Source: Mycobacterium sp. KBS0706 (GTDB taxonomy: Bacteria > Pseudomonadota > Alphaproteobacteria > DSM-16000 > Inquilinaceae). Taken from it: a stretch of DNA of 64,000 nucleotides. Both the position numbers and the translations under genes were made by a program. A model generated the notes under the pieces. It searched no databases, had not been told where the DNA came from, and saw only the letters and a program-made list of their open reading frames with translations. Below are positions 45,425 through 53,994 of the stretch, in pieces; position 1 is the stretch's first letter; every line of letters starts with the position of its first letter. Where the stretch lies: the NCBI RefSeq assembly GCF_005938675.2, contig NZ_VCCH02000010.1:1-64000 (forward strand), read 5' to 3'.

Positions 45425-46903
45425 TCAGGCGCCGATGCCGCCAAGGCAGAGATACTTGATCTCCAGATAGTCCTCGATGCCGTATTTGGAGCCTTCGCGC
45501 CCGAGGCCGGACGCCTTCATGCCGCCGAAGGGGGCGACCGTGGTTGAGATCAGCCCTTCGTTGATGCCGACCATGCCGTATTCGAGCCCCTCGGCCACGC
45601 GGAGAATCCGGCCAACATCGCGCGCGTAGAAGTAGGAGGCCAGGCCGAACTCCGTGTCGTTGGCCATCTGGATGGCGTCCGCCTCGGTCTTGAACCGGAA
45701 CAGCGGTGCGACCGGGCCGAACGTCTCCTCACGGAAGATCTTGGCCTCACGCGACACGTCGGCGAGGACGGTCGGCTCGAAGAAGCTGCCTCCGAGCGCG
45801 TGGCGTCTACCGCCGGTCACGATCGACGCGCCGAGCGCAACCGCGTCGGCGACATGCTCTTCGACCTTGCGGACCGCCGCCTCGTCGATCAGCGGCCCGA
45901 TCGTCACGCCGTCCTCGAAGCCATGGCCGACCTTCAGCGTCTCGACCGCCGCCTTCAGCTTGGCGGCGAAGGCATCGTAGACGCCATCCTGTACCAGCAG
46001 GCGGTTGGCACACACACAGGTCTGGCCGGCATTGCGGTATTTGGAAACGAGCGCGCCCTCTACCGCCGCGTCGAGATTGGCGTCGTCGAAGACGATGAAG
46101 GGGGCGTTGCCGCCGAGTTCCATGCTGGTCTTCTTGATCGTCGGCGCGCATTGGGCCAGCAGCTTGGCGCCGACCTCGGTGCTGCCGGTAAAGGACAGCT
46201 TGCGCACGTCGGGGTTGGAGGTCATCTCGCCGCCGATCTCGCTGCCCGGCCCGGTGATGACGTTGCAGACGCCTGAGGGCAGGCCCGCCCGCTCTGCTAG
46301 CACGGCGATCGCGATCGCGGAGAAGGGAGTCTGGCTTGCCGGGCGGAGCACGCTGGCACAGCCCGCGGCCCAGCCAGGACCAGCCTTGCGGGTAACCATC
46401 GCGGCCGGGAAGTTCCACGGCGTGATCGCGGCAAAGACGCCGATCGGCTCCTTCTGCACGATGATCCGGCGACCGGGCAGGTGCTGAGGAATGGTGTCGC
46501 CGTAGACTCGTTTGCCCTCTTCAGCGAACCATTCGATGAAGCTGGCCGCGTAGGCGATCTCGCCCCGGCTCTCGGTGACCGGCTTGCCCTGCTCGGCGGT
46601 CATGATCCGGGCAAGGTCGTCCTGGTTCTCCATCATCAACTCGAAGAGGCGGCGCAGCTTCGCCGCGCGTTCACTCGCGGTCAGCGCACGCCAGGCTGGC
46701 TGGGCGCGCTTGGCCGCGGCGATGGCGCGGGCCGTCTCCACGGCGCCCAGCGACGGGACATGGCCCAGGATCGCGCCGGTGGCCGGGTTGGCGACGGCGA
46801 TGCCGCGGCCGTTGCCGACCTCGATCCACTCGCCGTCGATATAGTTGGCCTCTCGGAACAGCGACTTGTCGCTGAGAGTGGCCAGGAATGTCTCATCAAC
46901 CAT
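45425..46903 (-). CDS. gabD: NAD(P)-dependent aldehyde dehydrogenase, succinate-semialdehyde type
   Basis: A 492-residue aldehyde dehydrogenase. Seen: ITPWNFPAAMVTRKAGPGWA, the nucleotide loop FTGSTEVG at 238-245, general base E262 in MELGGNAPF, and nucleophile C296 in NAGQTCVCANR. The overall sequence, including SKYRNAGQTCVCANR, matches GabD-type succinate-semialdehyde dehydrogenases, though glutarate-semialdehyde dehydrogenases look alike. LRPAS replaces the common LKPAE at 186-190. I start at the ATG at 46903; the open frame extends into the upstream gene without similarity. It lies 11 bp after the alcohol dehydrogenase gene and probably oxidises that enzyme's aldehyde product. Confidence 0.87.
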   Translation of the reverse strand: MVDETFLATLSDKSLFREANYIDGEWIEVGNGRGIAVANPATGAILGHVPSLGAVETARAIAAAKRAQPAWRALTASERAAKLRRLFELMMENQDDLARIMTAEQGKPVTESRGEIAYAASFIEWFAEEGKRVYGDTIPQHLPGRRIIVQKEPIGVFAAITPWNFPAAMVTRKAGPGWAAGCASVLRPASQTPFSAIAIAVLAERAGLPSGVCNVITGPGSEIGGEMTSNPDVRKLSFTGSTEVGAKLLAQCAPTIKKTSMELGGNAPFIVFDDANLDAAVEGALVSKYRNAGQTCVCANRLLVQDGVYDAFAAKLKAAVETLKVGHGFEDGVTIGPLIDEAAVRKVEEHVADAVALGASIVTGGRRHALGGSFFEPTVLADVSREAKIFREETFGPVAPLFRFKTEADAIQMANDTEFGLASYFYARDVGRILRVAEGLEYGMVGINEGLISTTVAPFGGMKASGLGREGSKYGIEDYLEIKYLCLGGIGA

Positions 46904-46914
46904 GATGCTGTCCT

Positions 46915-48039
46915 TCAGAATTCGACGACCTGCCGGACGGCGCTGCCGTCGTGCAGGCGATCGAAGCCTTCGTTGATGTCCTCGAGCTTGAGCTTGCTGC
47001 TCAGCAGTCGGTTCACCGGCAGGCGCCCGTCGCGATAGAGGTCGATGAAGCGCGGAACATCGCGGACCGGCACGCAGGTGCCGATGTAGCTGCCCTTGAG
47101 GGTCCGTTCCTCGCCGACGAGCTGGACCACGTTCACCGGCAGCGCCGAGCCTGGCGGCGGCAGGCCGGCGGTCACGGTCATGCCGCCGCGCTTGGTCATC
47201 TTGAAGGCATTGTCGAGCGCCCGGGTCGATCCCGCCATCTCTAAGGCGTAGTCGGCGCCGCCGCCCGTCAGCTCCCGGACCTGGTCGACCGCATCTTCGT
47301 CGCGACCGTTGACCACGGCCGTCGCGCCGAGCTCCCGGGCGAGGTCGAGCTTCTCCGGGGACAGATCGACCGCGACGATCTTGCTCGCGCCGGCTGCGTG
47401 CGCACCGAGCACCGAGGCGAGGCCGACGCCGCCGAGGCCGATCACAACGGCGGTAGAGCCGGTGCGGAGTTGTGCGGCGTTGACCACGGCGCCGACGCCG
47501 GTCAGCACCGCGCACCCGAACAGCGCGGCCTCGACGAACGGCAGATCGCGGTCGATCTTGACGAGGGAGTTGCGCGACACGACGGCGTGATCGGCAAAAG
47601 CCGAGACGCCCAGGTGATGATGAACATGGCCGTGATGGTCGCTCAACCGGACCTCACCCGTGATCAGCGTTCCGGCTGCATTGGCGGCGGCGCCCGGCTC
47701 GCAGAGGGCGGGACGTCCTTCCGAACAGGGCACACAATGGCCGCAGCTCGGCATGAAGACCATGACGACATGGTCTCCGACCTCAAGATCCCGGACGCCG
47801 TCGCCCAGCGCCTCGATCACGCCGGCGGCTTCGTGCCCCAGCGCCATCGGCATCGGGCGCGGCCGGTCGCCGTTGATGACTGAAAGATCGGAATGGCACA
47901 GGCCCGCTGCGCCGATGCGGACCAGAACTTCGCCCGGGCCGGGAGGGGCCAGCTCGATCGTCTCGATCGAGATCGGCCTGCTTTGGGCGTAAGGGCCTGG
48001 CAGCCCCACCTGCCGCAAAACGGCGGCTTTGACCTGCAT
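46915..48039 (-). CDS. Zinc-dependent medium-chain alcohol dehydrogenase
   Basis: A 374-residue MDR-family alcohol dehydrogenase. Seen: catalytic-zinc Cys and acidic residue in GLCHSDLSVINGD, GHEAAGVIEALGDGV, the structural-zinc set SCGHCVPCSEGRPALC, and the cofactor motif GLGGVGLASVLGAHAAGASK. The ATG at 48039 follows GGAG at a suitable distance; an upstream in-frame ATG adds 13 residues. It sits 11 bp before the aldehyde dehydrogenase gene, and the pair would take a primary alcohol through the aldehyde to a carboxylic acid. Closest to the class III-like S-(hydroxymethyl)-type branch, but lacking clear glutathione-dependent features. Confidence 0.87.
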   Translation of the reverse strand: MQVKAAVLRQVGLPGPYAQSRPISIETIELAPPGPGEVLVRIGAAGLCHSDLSVINGDRPRPMPMALGHEAAGVIEALGDGVRDLEVGDHVVMVFMPSCGHCVPCSEGRPALCEPGAAANAAGTLITGEVRLSDHHGHVHHHLGVSAFADHAVVSRNSLVKIDRDLPFVEAALFGCAVLTGVGAVVNAAQLRTGSTAVVIGLGGVGLASVLGAHAAGASKIVAVDLSPEKLDLARELGATAVVNGRDEDAVDQVRELTGGGADYALEMAGSTRALDNAFKMTKRGGMTVTAGLPPPGSALPVNVVQLVGEERTLKGSYIGTCVPVRDVPRFIDLYRDGRLPVNRLLSSKLKLEDINEGFDRLHDGSAVRQVVEF

Positions 48040-48240
48040 GCTGATGTCTCCGATTGGGGCTGCCGCTGCAGCCGACATCCCTGAGTGTGTGGTTCGCTCC
48101 TAGACCGGGAAATCCGGTCCCACTCCGAAGCTCTTTGGAAGCGAATTCACCAATGGATGGGCGCCGCCCATTTCAAGATGCGTCGTCGCCCGGTTCGCCC
48201 GAATGTCGATGAAGCACCTTATGACACGCTTGCAACGCAT

Positions 48241-48431
48241 CATGGTTTCCTCCGGCCTGCGGAGGCGTGGCCATGCCGTCGTCACCTGCATCGGACGTTC
48301 TTCGGCCTCGGCGACCCTGGCCTACTGCCTGGCCCTGACGCTGAACCTGCATCAGCCCGAGTGGGCGCCGGTATCTGCGCTGATCACGGCGAAGGACAGC
48401 GTCGGCGAGGCGTTGGCTCTGGAAACGTTGG
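48241..48431 (+). pseudogene. Fragment of an FUSC-family (aromatic acid exporter-like) membrane protein
   Basis: A plus-strand frame gives ATLAYCLALTLNLHQPEWAP followed by VSALITAKDSVGEAL. This matches the first membrane segments of FUSC/YccS-type exporters, which read roughly ATLAYxLAxxLxLPxPYWAxxSALIVxQ. The rest of the protein, normally over 300 residues, is missing: the next codons have no similarity. The 5' region up to the alcohol dehydrogenase start and the 3' region to 48620 contain no other recognisable gene. I take it as a deletion remnant. Confidence 0.5.
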
Positions 48432-48624
48432 TTCCGACGCCGACACAGGCCCAAGCCACCATCTGCCGGAGCGCCGGATTGAGGCGGCGGCCCGGCGGGC
48501 GATTTGTTCCTTTGATTCTCAGATCTTGTGCTCCGGGTGTGCGTTTGGGGTGTCGCCCGTCGGACATATGTTCGCCGGGGCCAAGGCGCCGGTCGGCGAT
48601 GCGCCGAACGATGGAGGACCGATC

Positions 48625-49059
48625 ATGGCCGAAACACGCACCAAATTGGTCGAGGCTGCTCCCCACGCTGCATTCGACCTCGAAGCGATCGTCAAATCCT
48701 TTCCCGAGACCGCGAACACCCTGCTTGTCGACACGAGGCTGACAGATGAGGACGAGGCGAGCGCACGCGTGTTCCGCGTCTATCGTCCGACGCCTGCTCA
48801 TTACCATGCCACCTGCGACGAATACCTGATCGTCCTGTCCGGTCGAGCCCGCTTCTTCATGGGAGAGCGCGAGCCCTTCGAGGTCGGACCCGGCCAAATG
48901 CTGTTCTTCAAGAAGGGCACCGTTCACGGCATGCCCGAAATCCTCGAGGAGCCGCTGTTCATGGTCTCGGTGGATACGCCGCGCCGCGACCCCAGCGACA
49001 TCATCTTCGTCGATCCCAAGGACGGAACTCCCGACACCTTCGTTCAAGCCAAGGCGTGA
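48625..49059 (+). CDS. Small cupin-domain protein
   Basis: A 144-residue single-domain cupin. The two cupin motifs are seen as HYHATCDEYLIVLSGRARFF, with the usual two His and a Glu as metal ligands, and PGQMLFFKKGTVHGMPEI with the late His. The ATG at 48625 follows GGAGG with good spacing. It is 9 bp upstream of the MRJP-like gene and probably co-transcribed. Cupins of this size may be dioxygenases, isomerases or binding proteins; no specific function can be assigned. Confidence 0.83.
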   Translation: MAETRTKLVEAAPHAAFDLEAIVKSFPETANTLLVDTRLTDEDEASARVFRVYRPTPAHYHATCDEYLIVLSGRARFFMGEREPFEVGPGQMLFFKKGTVHGMPEILEEPLFMVSVDTPRRDPSDIIFVDPKDGTPDTFVQAKA

Positions 49060-49068
49060 GAGGCGGTC

Positions 49069-50124
49069 ATGTCTGATCTGCAGCTGGAAACGGTCGCGAC
49101 CTTCCCGCAGGAGCGGCCCGGCAACCCGACCGTGACGCGGGACGGTCGGGTGCTCGTCTCGATCTCGGCCATCATCGCTCCCGAATTCGCGGTGCGGGCG
49201 ATCGGCAAGGATGGGCACCATCCGCCATATCCTGACGATACCTGGGCAGGCAAGCCGCGGCCCGATGGCCGGGGCATGGTCGGCGTGATCGGGATCCGAG
49301 CGGACTCCGATGACATCGTCTGGATCCTGGATATGGGCGACCGCGGGCACCAGCCGAAGCTGGTTGGCTGGAACGATCGAGATCATCGGCTTCATCGGGT
49401 GGTCGTGCTGCCGCAGAACGTCCTCCGACCGAGCTCCTTTGCCCAGGACTTCGTCGTCGACCGGCGCCGCCGTCGCATCTACATCGCCGACATGACCCTG
49501 AACGAGCAGGGCGCCAGCGACTATCCGGCGATCATCGTCGTCGACCTCGATACCGGGCTCTCCTGGCGGGTGCTGGAACGCCATCCCTCGTTACTGCCGG
49601 GGGATGAACCCCTGTCGGTCGATGGCAAGACTATCTCTCTCCGGACGGCGGACGGGCAGCTCATCCCTTACCGATACGGGCTCAATCCGATCGGGATCGA
49701 TCCGCTGGGGCGCTGGGTCTATTTCGGCGCGATGTCGGGCAAGTCGGTGCATCGCATCGACGCCGGTCTGCTTGCCGCACAGGACAGCGACGCCCTCCTG
49801 GCGGAGCGGGTCGAATACTGGTGCCCCAAGCCCCATTGCGACGGTTTCGACGTCGATGCCCGCGGCAACGTCTATGTGACGGACGTCGAGAACAGCGCCA
49901 TCGGGGTTGCGTCTCCCGCCGGCTATACCGTCCTCGTACGCGATCCCGATCTGCTGGGATGGCCGGACGGGGTCGAGCTCGATGCCAATGGGCGCTGGCT
50001 CTACATAACCGCCAACCAGCTGCATCGACTTCCGGTTCTCAACGGCGGCCTGGACGAAAGTCGCCCGCCGTTCCACGTCCTGCGCCTGCGCGTCGACGCG
50101 GACATGACCGGGGCCGGCGTGTGA
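49069..50124 (+). CDS. MRJP/Yellow-family beta-propeller protein
   Basis: A 351-residue protein of the major royal jelly / Yellow family, which is rare but present in bacteria. Seen: NPTVTRDGRVLVSISAIIAP, IRADSDDIVWILDMGDRG, SFAQDFVVDRRRRRIYIADM and DGFDVDARGNVYVTDVENSA, each a propeller-blade type motif of this family. Bacterial members are annotated as L-dopachrome tautomerase-related, but activity is not established. There is no signal peptide, so it appears cytoplasmic. It follows the cupin gene after 9 bp. Its neighbours deal with quinones and enones, consistent with a role on oxidised aromatic compounds. Confidence 0.82.
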   Translation: MSDLQLETVATFPQERPGNPTVTRDGRVLVSISAIIAPEFAVRAIGKDGHHPPYPDDTWAGKPRPDGRGMVGVIGIRADSDDIVWILDMGDRGHQPKLVGWNDRDHRLHRVVVLPQNVLRPSSFAQDFVVDRRRRRIYIADMTLNEQGASDYPAIIVVDLDTGLSWRVLERHPSLLPGDEPLSVDGKTISLRTADGQLIPYRYGLNPIGIDPLGRWVYFGAMSGKSVHRIDAGLLAAQDSDALLAERVEYWCPKPHCDGFDVDARGNVYVTDVENSAIGVASPAGYTVLVRDPDLLGWPDGVELDANGRWLYITANQLHRLPVLNGGLDESRPPFHVLRLRVDADMTGAGV

Positions 50125-50224
50125 ATCGGCCGGGGCTTTTCTGACCGACGGCGGGTCCATGCTGGGCTGGGCGTCGATCGGCCCGGGCGCCAGGGTTCTC
50201 CCATCTCTCCGCGACGAGATATCG

Positions 50225-51202
50225 ATGCGTGCCATTCTCCTCGATAGGCCGGGGCCTAGCTTCGCCCTCCGTATGGGAACGCTCTCGGTCCCCGAGCCAG
50301 CGGGCGGAGAGGTGCGGATCAAGGTGACCGCGGCCGGCCTCAATCCGGTGGACTATAAATTCGCCGAGACCGGACAGGAGGGCTGGGTCCTGCCGCATGT
50401 CCTCGGCCTGGACATCGCTGGGGCGATCGACGCCGTGGGCGACGGGGTCACAGGTTGGGCCCAAGGGCAGCGGGTGGCCTGCTTCGGCAATCCCTGGCGG
50501 CGGGGCGGCTTTGCCGAGTTCGCGATCGCGCCGGCGCAGGCCCTTGCCGCGATTCCGGACGGTCTGTCGTTCGAAAGCGCCGCGGCGCTCCCGACCGCGG
50601 GGCTGACCGCCTACCAGATCTTCCACAGGAAGGTCGCTCCGCGGCCGGGTCGGACCGCCCTCATCCACGGCGTGACGGGCGGGGTCGGGAGCTTCGCGGT
50701 CCAGCTGGCGAAGCTCGCCGGCTATAAGGTGATCGGCGTGGCCGCAGCGGCGCGGTCCAAGATCGCCCGTCAGCTTGGCGCGGACCATGTCGTCCAGCCC
50801 GACGACCTTCAGTCACTCCTGCGGCGGCTGAACGGGGAGCGCCTGGCCGATCTGGTGGTCGACACCATCGGCGCGAGCAACGCGACCGCCGCCCTCGATC
50901 TGCTGGCCTTCAACGGCGCGCTCGCATGCGTCGTGGACTTTCCCGACTTCGGGCGCATCAACTGGTTCGAGCGCGGCGTCTCGATCCACGAGGTGGCGCT
51001 CGCTGCGGCCTACCGCGCGGCCGATGAAGCGGAGATCTCGGATCTCGGCCTCATGCTTTCGGAGCTCATGGGGCTTGTCGATCGAGGGCGGGTGATGCCG
51101 TTGATCGCGGAAATCGTGACCTTCGAGCAGATCCCCGATGCCCTCCGCCGGCTGCGCCGGCGGTCGGTAACGCCCGGGAAGATCGTCGCGCGCCTCGCAT
51201 GA
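50225..51202 (+). CDS. Zinc-free MDR reductase, quinone oxidoreductase-like
   Basis: A 325-residue medium-chain reductase. Seen: AAGLNPVDYKFAETGQ, GLDIAGAIDAVGDGV, and the cofactor-binding HGVTGGVGSFAVQLAKLAGY. Zinc-binding Cys residues are absent, as in NADPH:quinone oxidoreductases. I start at the ATG at 50225, which begins the family-typical MRAILLDRPG; the frame is open for 22 more codons upstream. It is 100 bp after the MRJP-like gene and 37 bp before the SRPBCC gene. It probably reduces quinones or alpha,beta-unsaturated carbonyls. Confidence 0.87.
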   Translation: MRAILLDRPGPSFALRMGTLSVPEPAGGEVRIKVTAAGLNPVDYKFAETGQEGWVLPHVLGLDIAGAIDAVGDGVTGWAQGQRVACFGNPWRRGGFAEFAIAPAQALAAIPDGLSFESAAALPTAGLTAYQIFHRKVAPRPGRTALIHGVTGGVGSFAVQLAKLAGYKVIGVAAAARSKIARQLGADHVVQPDDLQSLLRRLNGERLADLVVDTIGASNATAALDLLAFNGALACVVDFPDFGRINWFERGVSIHEVALAAAYRAADEAEISDLGLMLSELMGLVDRGRVMPLIAEIVTFEQIPDALRRLRRRSVTPGKIVARLA

Positions 51203-51239
51203 GCGCGACAACGCCTAACCATGAACGAGGACCCGCACG

Positions 51240-51665
51240 ATGATTGAGGTCAGTGTTTCCGTGGCGATAGCGGCGCCCGTGGAGCGCGTCTGGTCGCTCC
51301 TCGGAGGATTCGATCTTCTGCCCCGGTGGCTCGATGCGGTCCGCAGCAGCGAACTCGAAGACGGCGGGCGCATCCGGCGCCTCGAGACGGTCTCCGGCGA
51401 CGTCATTGTCGAACGGCTGCTAGAGTTCAGCGAGGCCGAGCGACGCTACAGCTACGGCCATGTCGAGAGTCCGGACCCAGTCTCCGGCTATGTCGGAACG
51501 ATGTCCGTGCGCGACGCAGACGGAGGCTCGGTCGCGACATGGTCGAGCCGCTTCCGGCCGCACGATCTGGGCGACGCCGCGATCGCCGGCCAGTATGAGC
51601 ATTTCTATCGGACGGCACTCCATCATCTGAAGGCGCTCGTCGAGTCAGGGCGGGACCGACCCTAG
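51240..51665 (+). CDS. SRPBCC-family (polyketide cyclase-like) protein
   Basis: A 141-residue START/Bet v1-type helix-grip protein. Seen: VSVAIAAPVERVWSLLGGFD, typical of the first strand and helix, and FSEAERRYSYGHVESPDPVS with the central strands. The family binds hydrophobic ligands; some members act as cyclases or dehydratases. No catalytic residue can be assigned. The gene follows the quinone-reductase-like gene by 37 bp and ends 3 bp from the convergent LysR gene. Confidence 0.82.
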   Translation: MIEVSVSVAIAAPVERVWSLLGGFDLLPRWLDAVRSSELEDGGRIRRLETVSGDVIVERLLEFSEAERRYSYGHVESPDPVSGYVGTMSVRDADGGSVATWSSRFRPHDLGDAAIAGQYEHFYRTALHHLKALVESGRDRP

Positions 51666-51668
51666 CGG

Positions 51669-52568
51669 TCACGGGCGCTTCATGAACGCCTGCAAGCGCG
51701 GGACAATGAAGTCCAGGAACAGGCGGATGCGCTGCGGCGCACGCTGCCCGCCGACATAGAGCGCGTGCACCTCCTCGGTGTCGGACTCAGTCACGGCAAA
51801 CTCCACGAGCCGGCCGGCGGCGATATCCCTGTCGATGTGGAAATCGGCGAGCCGCGCGATCCCCACTCCGGCGATGGCGAGCCGCCGCACCGTTTCGCCG
51901 TTGTTGGCCAGAGCGTTGCCACGGACGATACGCTCCGCGATCGGGCCGCCCTGCCTGCTCGGCCAGACCGGCGTTCCGCGCCGGAAATTGAAGCCGAGGC
52001 AGTTGTGCTGATCGAGGTCCTCGATCGTCGTCGGCGTGCCGTGCTTCTCAAGATAGGCTGGTGCTGCGACCATCTTCCGGCGGGCGACGCCGATCCGGCG
52101 CCCGGTGAGGCTCGAATCCGCCAATGCGCCGACGCGGAATGCGATGTCGGTGCGGTCGAGATAGAGGTCGACGATCTCGTCGGACAGGGACAGGTCGACG
52201 ACGATGTTCGGATGCTTCTCCCAGAAGGCGGGCAACTGCGGCTCAATGCCGAGGGTACCGAACGCGACCGACGCGTTCACACGGACCGTTCCCCGGGCCG
52301 TCTGTGCGCCCTGGGTCAGTTCCCGCTCGATGTCGTCGAGCTCAGCCAGTAGGGCGCTGCTGCGCTCATGGTAGAGGCGCCCCTCTTCGGTCAGCGAGAA
52401 TCTGCGTGTCGACCGCTCGATGAGCCGCGCACCAAGCCGCTGCTCGATCCGAAAGATGATCTTGCTGACCGTGGACGGCGTCATGAGGAGCTGCCGTGCG
52501 GCTTCCGAGAAACTGCCGGCTTCGACGACGCGAACGAACACCATCATCTCGCCGGCCCGGTTGTCCAC
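51669..52568 (-). CDS. LysR-family transcriptional regulator
   Basis: A 299-residue regulator. The N-terminal winged HTH is seen as VRVVEAGSFSEAARQLLMTP and STVSKIIFRIEQRLGARLIE; the effector-binding domain follows (about 95-295). It starts at a GTG at 52568, giving the usual LysR start. It is divergent from the old yellow enzyme gene across 259 bp. A perfect 25-bp dyad lies 16 bp upstream of this start and is the likely autoregulatory site. The probable targets are the OYE and SDR genes downstream on the plus strand. Confidence 0.88.
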   Translation of the reverse strand: MDNRAGEMMVFVRVVEAGSFSEAARQLLMTPSTVSKIIFRIEQRLGARLIERSTRRFSLTEEGRLYHERSSALLAELDDIERELTQGAQTARGTVRVNASVAFGTLGIEPQLPAFWEKHPNIVVDLSLSDEIVDLYLDRTDIAFRVGALADSSLTGRRIGVARRKMVAAPAYLEKHGTPTTIEDLDQHNCLGFNFRRGTPVWPSRQGGPIAERIVRGNALANNGETVRRLAIAGVGIARLADFHIDRDIAAGRLVEFAVTESDTEEVHALYVGGQRAPQRIRLFLDFIVPRLQAFMKRP

Positions 52569-52584
52569 GAAGTCCCTCCATCAC

Positions 52585-52609
52585 GATTTGTGAATCCGTA
52601 TCACAAATC
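52585..52609. promoter_or_regulatory. Perfect 9-bp inverted repeat, probable LysR operator
   Basis: The arms GATTTGTGA and TCACAAATC are perfect reverse complements around a 7-base spacer. The core TGTGA-N7-TCACA resembles a CRP site but has one base too many in the spacer. Its position, 16 bp upstream of the LysR start in the divergent region shared with the old yellow enzyme gene, favours the LysR protein as the ligand. LysR sites usually follow T-N11-A dyads, which this contains. Confidence 0.6.
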
Positions 52610-52827
52610 ATGTGCCAGCGGCCCGAATTCTCAATGCGACGCGGGTGGCCTATCTGCTGCGGGACACCATCGTCCGGTGCGGTCTGACGGTCGACGCTAG
52701 AGGGCATCGAGAGGCACCGCGTCGGGCGATGGCGTCCCCGATCTGATCCTGCCGCCGGGCCATCCCGATCCGACGAACGCGGCGAGCGGCAGGCCGGGCT
52801 GCCACGCCTTCGGAGGACACCTTCGCC

Positions 52828-53937
52828 ATGAGCAAACTGTTCGAACCCTACAAGCTTGGGCCACTCACGCTGCGCAATCGCATCGCAATGGCGCCGATGA
52901 CCCGCTCGCGCAGTCCGGATGGGATCGCCAGCGACCTCACCGCGCGCTACTACAGACAGCGCGCGGCGGCTGGCCTGATCGTGACGGAAGGCACGCCGAT
53001 CTCCCGCACGGCCGAGGGCTTCCTCTTCATCCCCGGGATCTACACGGACAGCCAGGTTGCCGGCTGGCGCAAGGTGACGACCGCCGTCCACGACGAGGGC
53101 GGTGTGATCTTTGCGCAGCTCTGGCATGTCGGCCGCGTCAGTCATGCCTCGATCCAGCCCGATGGCATCGACCCGGTCAGCTCGACGGCACAGATCGCGC
53201 GCAACTCGCAGGCCTGGGGTTATATGGAGAACGGCAGGCCGGGGCCGGTCGACGTGTCGAAGCCCCGCGCACTCACGACGGCGGAGGTGGAGGGGGTCGT
53301 CGAGGACTTTGCCCAGGCGGCGGTCAATGCCATCGTGGCCGGCTTCGACGGCATCGAGGTACATGGCGCTAACGGCTACCTGGTCGAGCAATTCCTCAAT
53401 CCGCTGGTAAACGACCGGACTGACAAATACGGCGCCGCCTCCGTCGAAAGCCGCTCGCGATTTCTGCTCGAAGTCGTGGACGCTATCGTCGCCAGGATCG
53501 GCGCCGATCGAACTGCAATCCGGCTATCGCCCTTTGGCGGGCTGTTCGACATGGGCGTCTATCCGGATATCGAAGAGACCTATCTCTACCTGGCTGACGA
53601 GCTGTCGAAGCGGAACCTGGCCTACATCCATCTGATGGACCAGCGGTCGCGAGGCAGTTCGCCGATCCCCGCCGACTTCCTTCAGAAGTTCCGAGCCCAC
53701 TACAAGGGCACGCTGATCCTCGCCGGAGGCATGACCCGGGATCTGGCGGAGCGCTACATCGAAGAAGGGCTGATCGACGTCGCCGCGTTCGGTGAACCGT
53801 TTATCGCCAACCCCGATCTCGTCGAGCGTCTGCGTGACGGCTGGCCGCTCGCGCGGGCAGACCGGGCCCTCCACTATGGCGGCGGGGCCCATGGCTACAC
53901 CGACCACCCGACCTATCAGGCCGCCGAAGTCGCCTGA
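52828..53937 (+). CDS. nemA: Old yellow enzyme family ene-reductase (NemA-like)
   Basis: A 369-residue FMN-dependent TIM-barrel reductase. Seen: FEPYKLGPLTLRNRIAMAPM, QLWHVGRVSHASIQPDG, and the substrate-binding HGANGYLVEQFLNPLVNDRT with the conserved His-Asn pair and the Tyr that donates a proton. It reduces the C=C bond of enals, enones, maleimides and nitro compounds using NAD(P)H. The start follows GGAGGAC. It is divergent from the LysR gene and precedes the SDR gene by 57 bp. The context of quinone- and electrophile-handling enzymes fits electrophile detoxification. Confidence 0.92.
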   Translation: MSKLFEPYKLGPLTLRNRIAMAPMTRSRSPDGIASDLTARYYRQRAAAGLIVTEGTPISRTAEGFLFIPGIYTDSQVAGWRKVTTAVHDEGGVIFAQLWHVGRVSHASIQPDGIDPVSSTAQIARNSQAWGYMENGRPGPVDVSKPRALTTAEVEGVVEDFAQAAVNAIVAGFDGIEVHGANGYLVEQFLNPLVNDRTDKYGAASVESRSRFLLEVVDAIVARIGADRTAIRLSPFGGLFDMGVYPDIEETYLYLADELSKRNLAYIHLMDQRSRGSSPIPADFLQKFRAHYKGTLILAGGMTRDLAERYIEEGLIDVAAFGEPFIANPDLVERLRDGWPLARADRALHYGGGAHGYTDHPTYQAAEVA

Positions 53938-53994
53938 ACCCGATCGTCGCTGGCTCGGCCTTTCGCTGGACCAGCGTTGCAGGAGGACAGATCC

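Noticed and set aside
48352..49584. A 410-codon minus-strand frame across the cupin and MRJP-like genes
   Set aside because: It crosses two genes with clear family motifs on the other strand and shows biased low-complexity composition.
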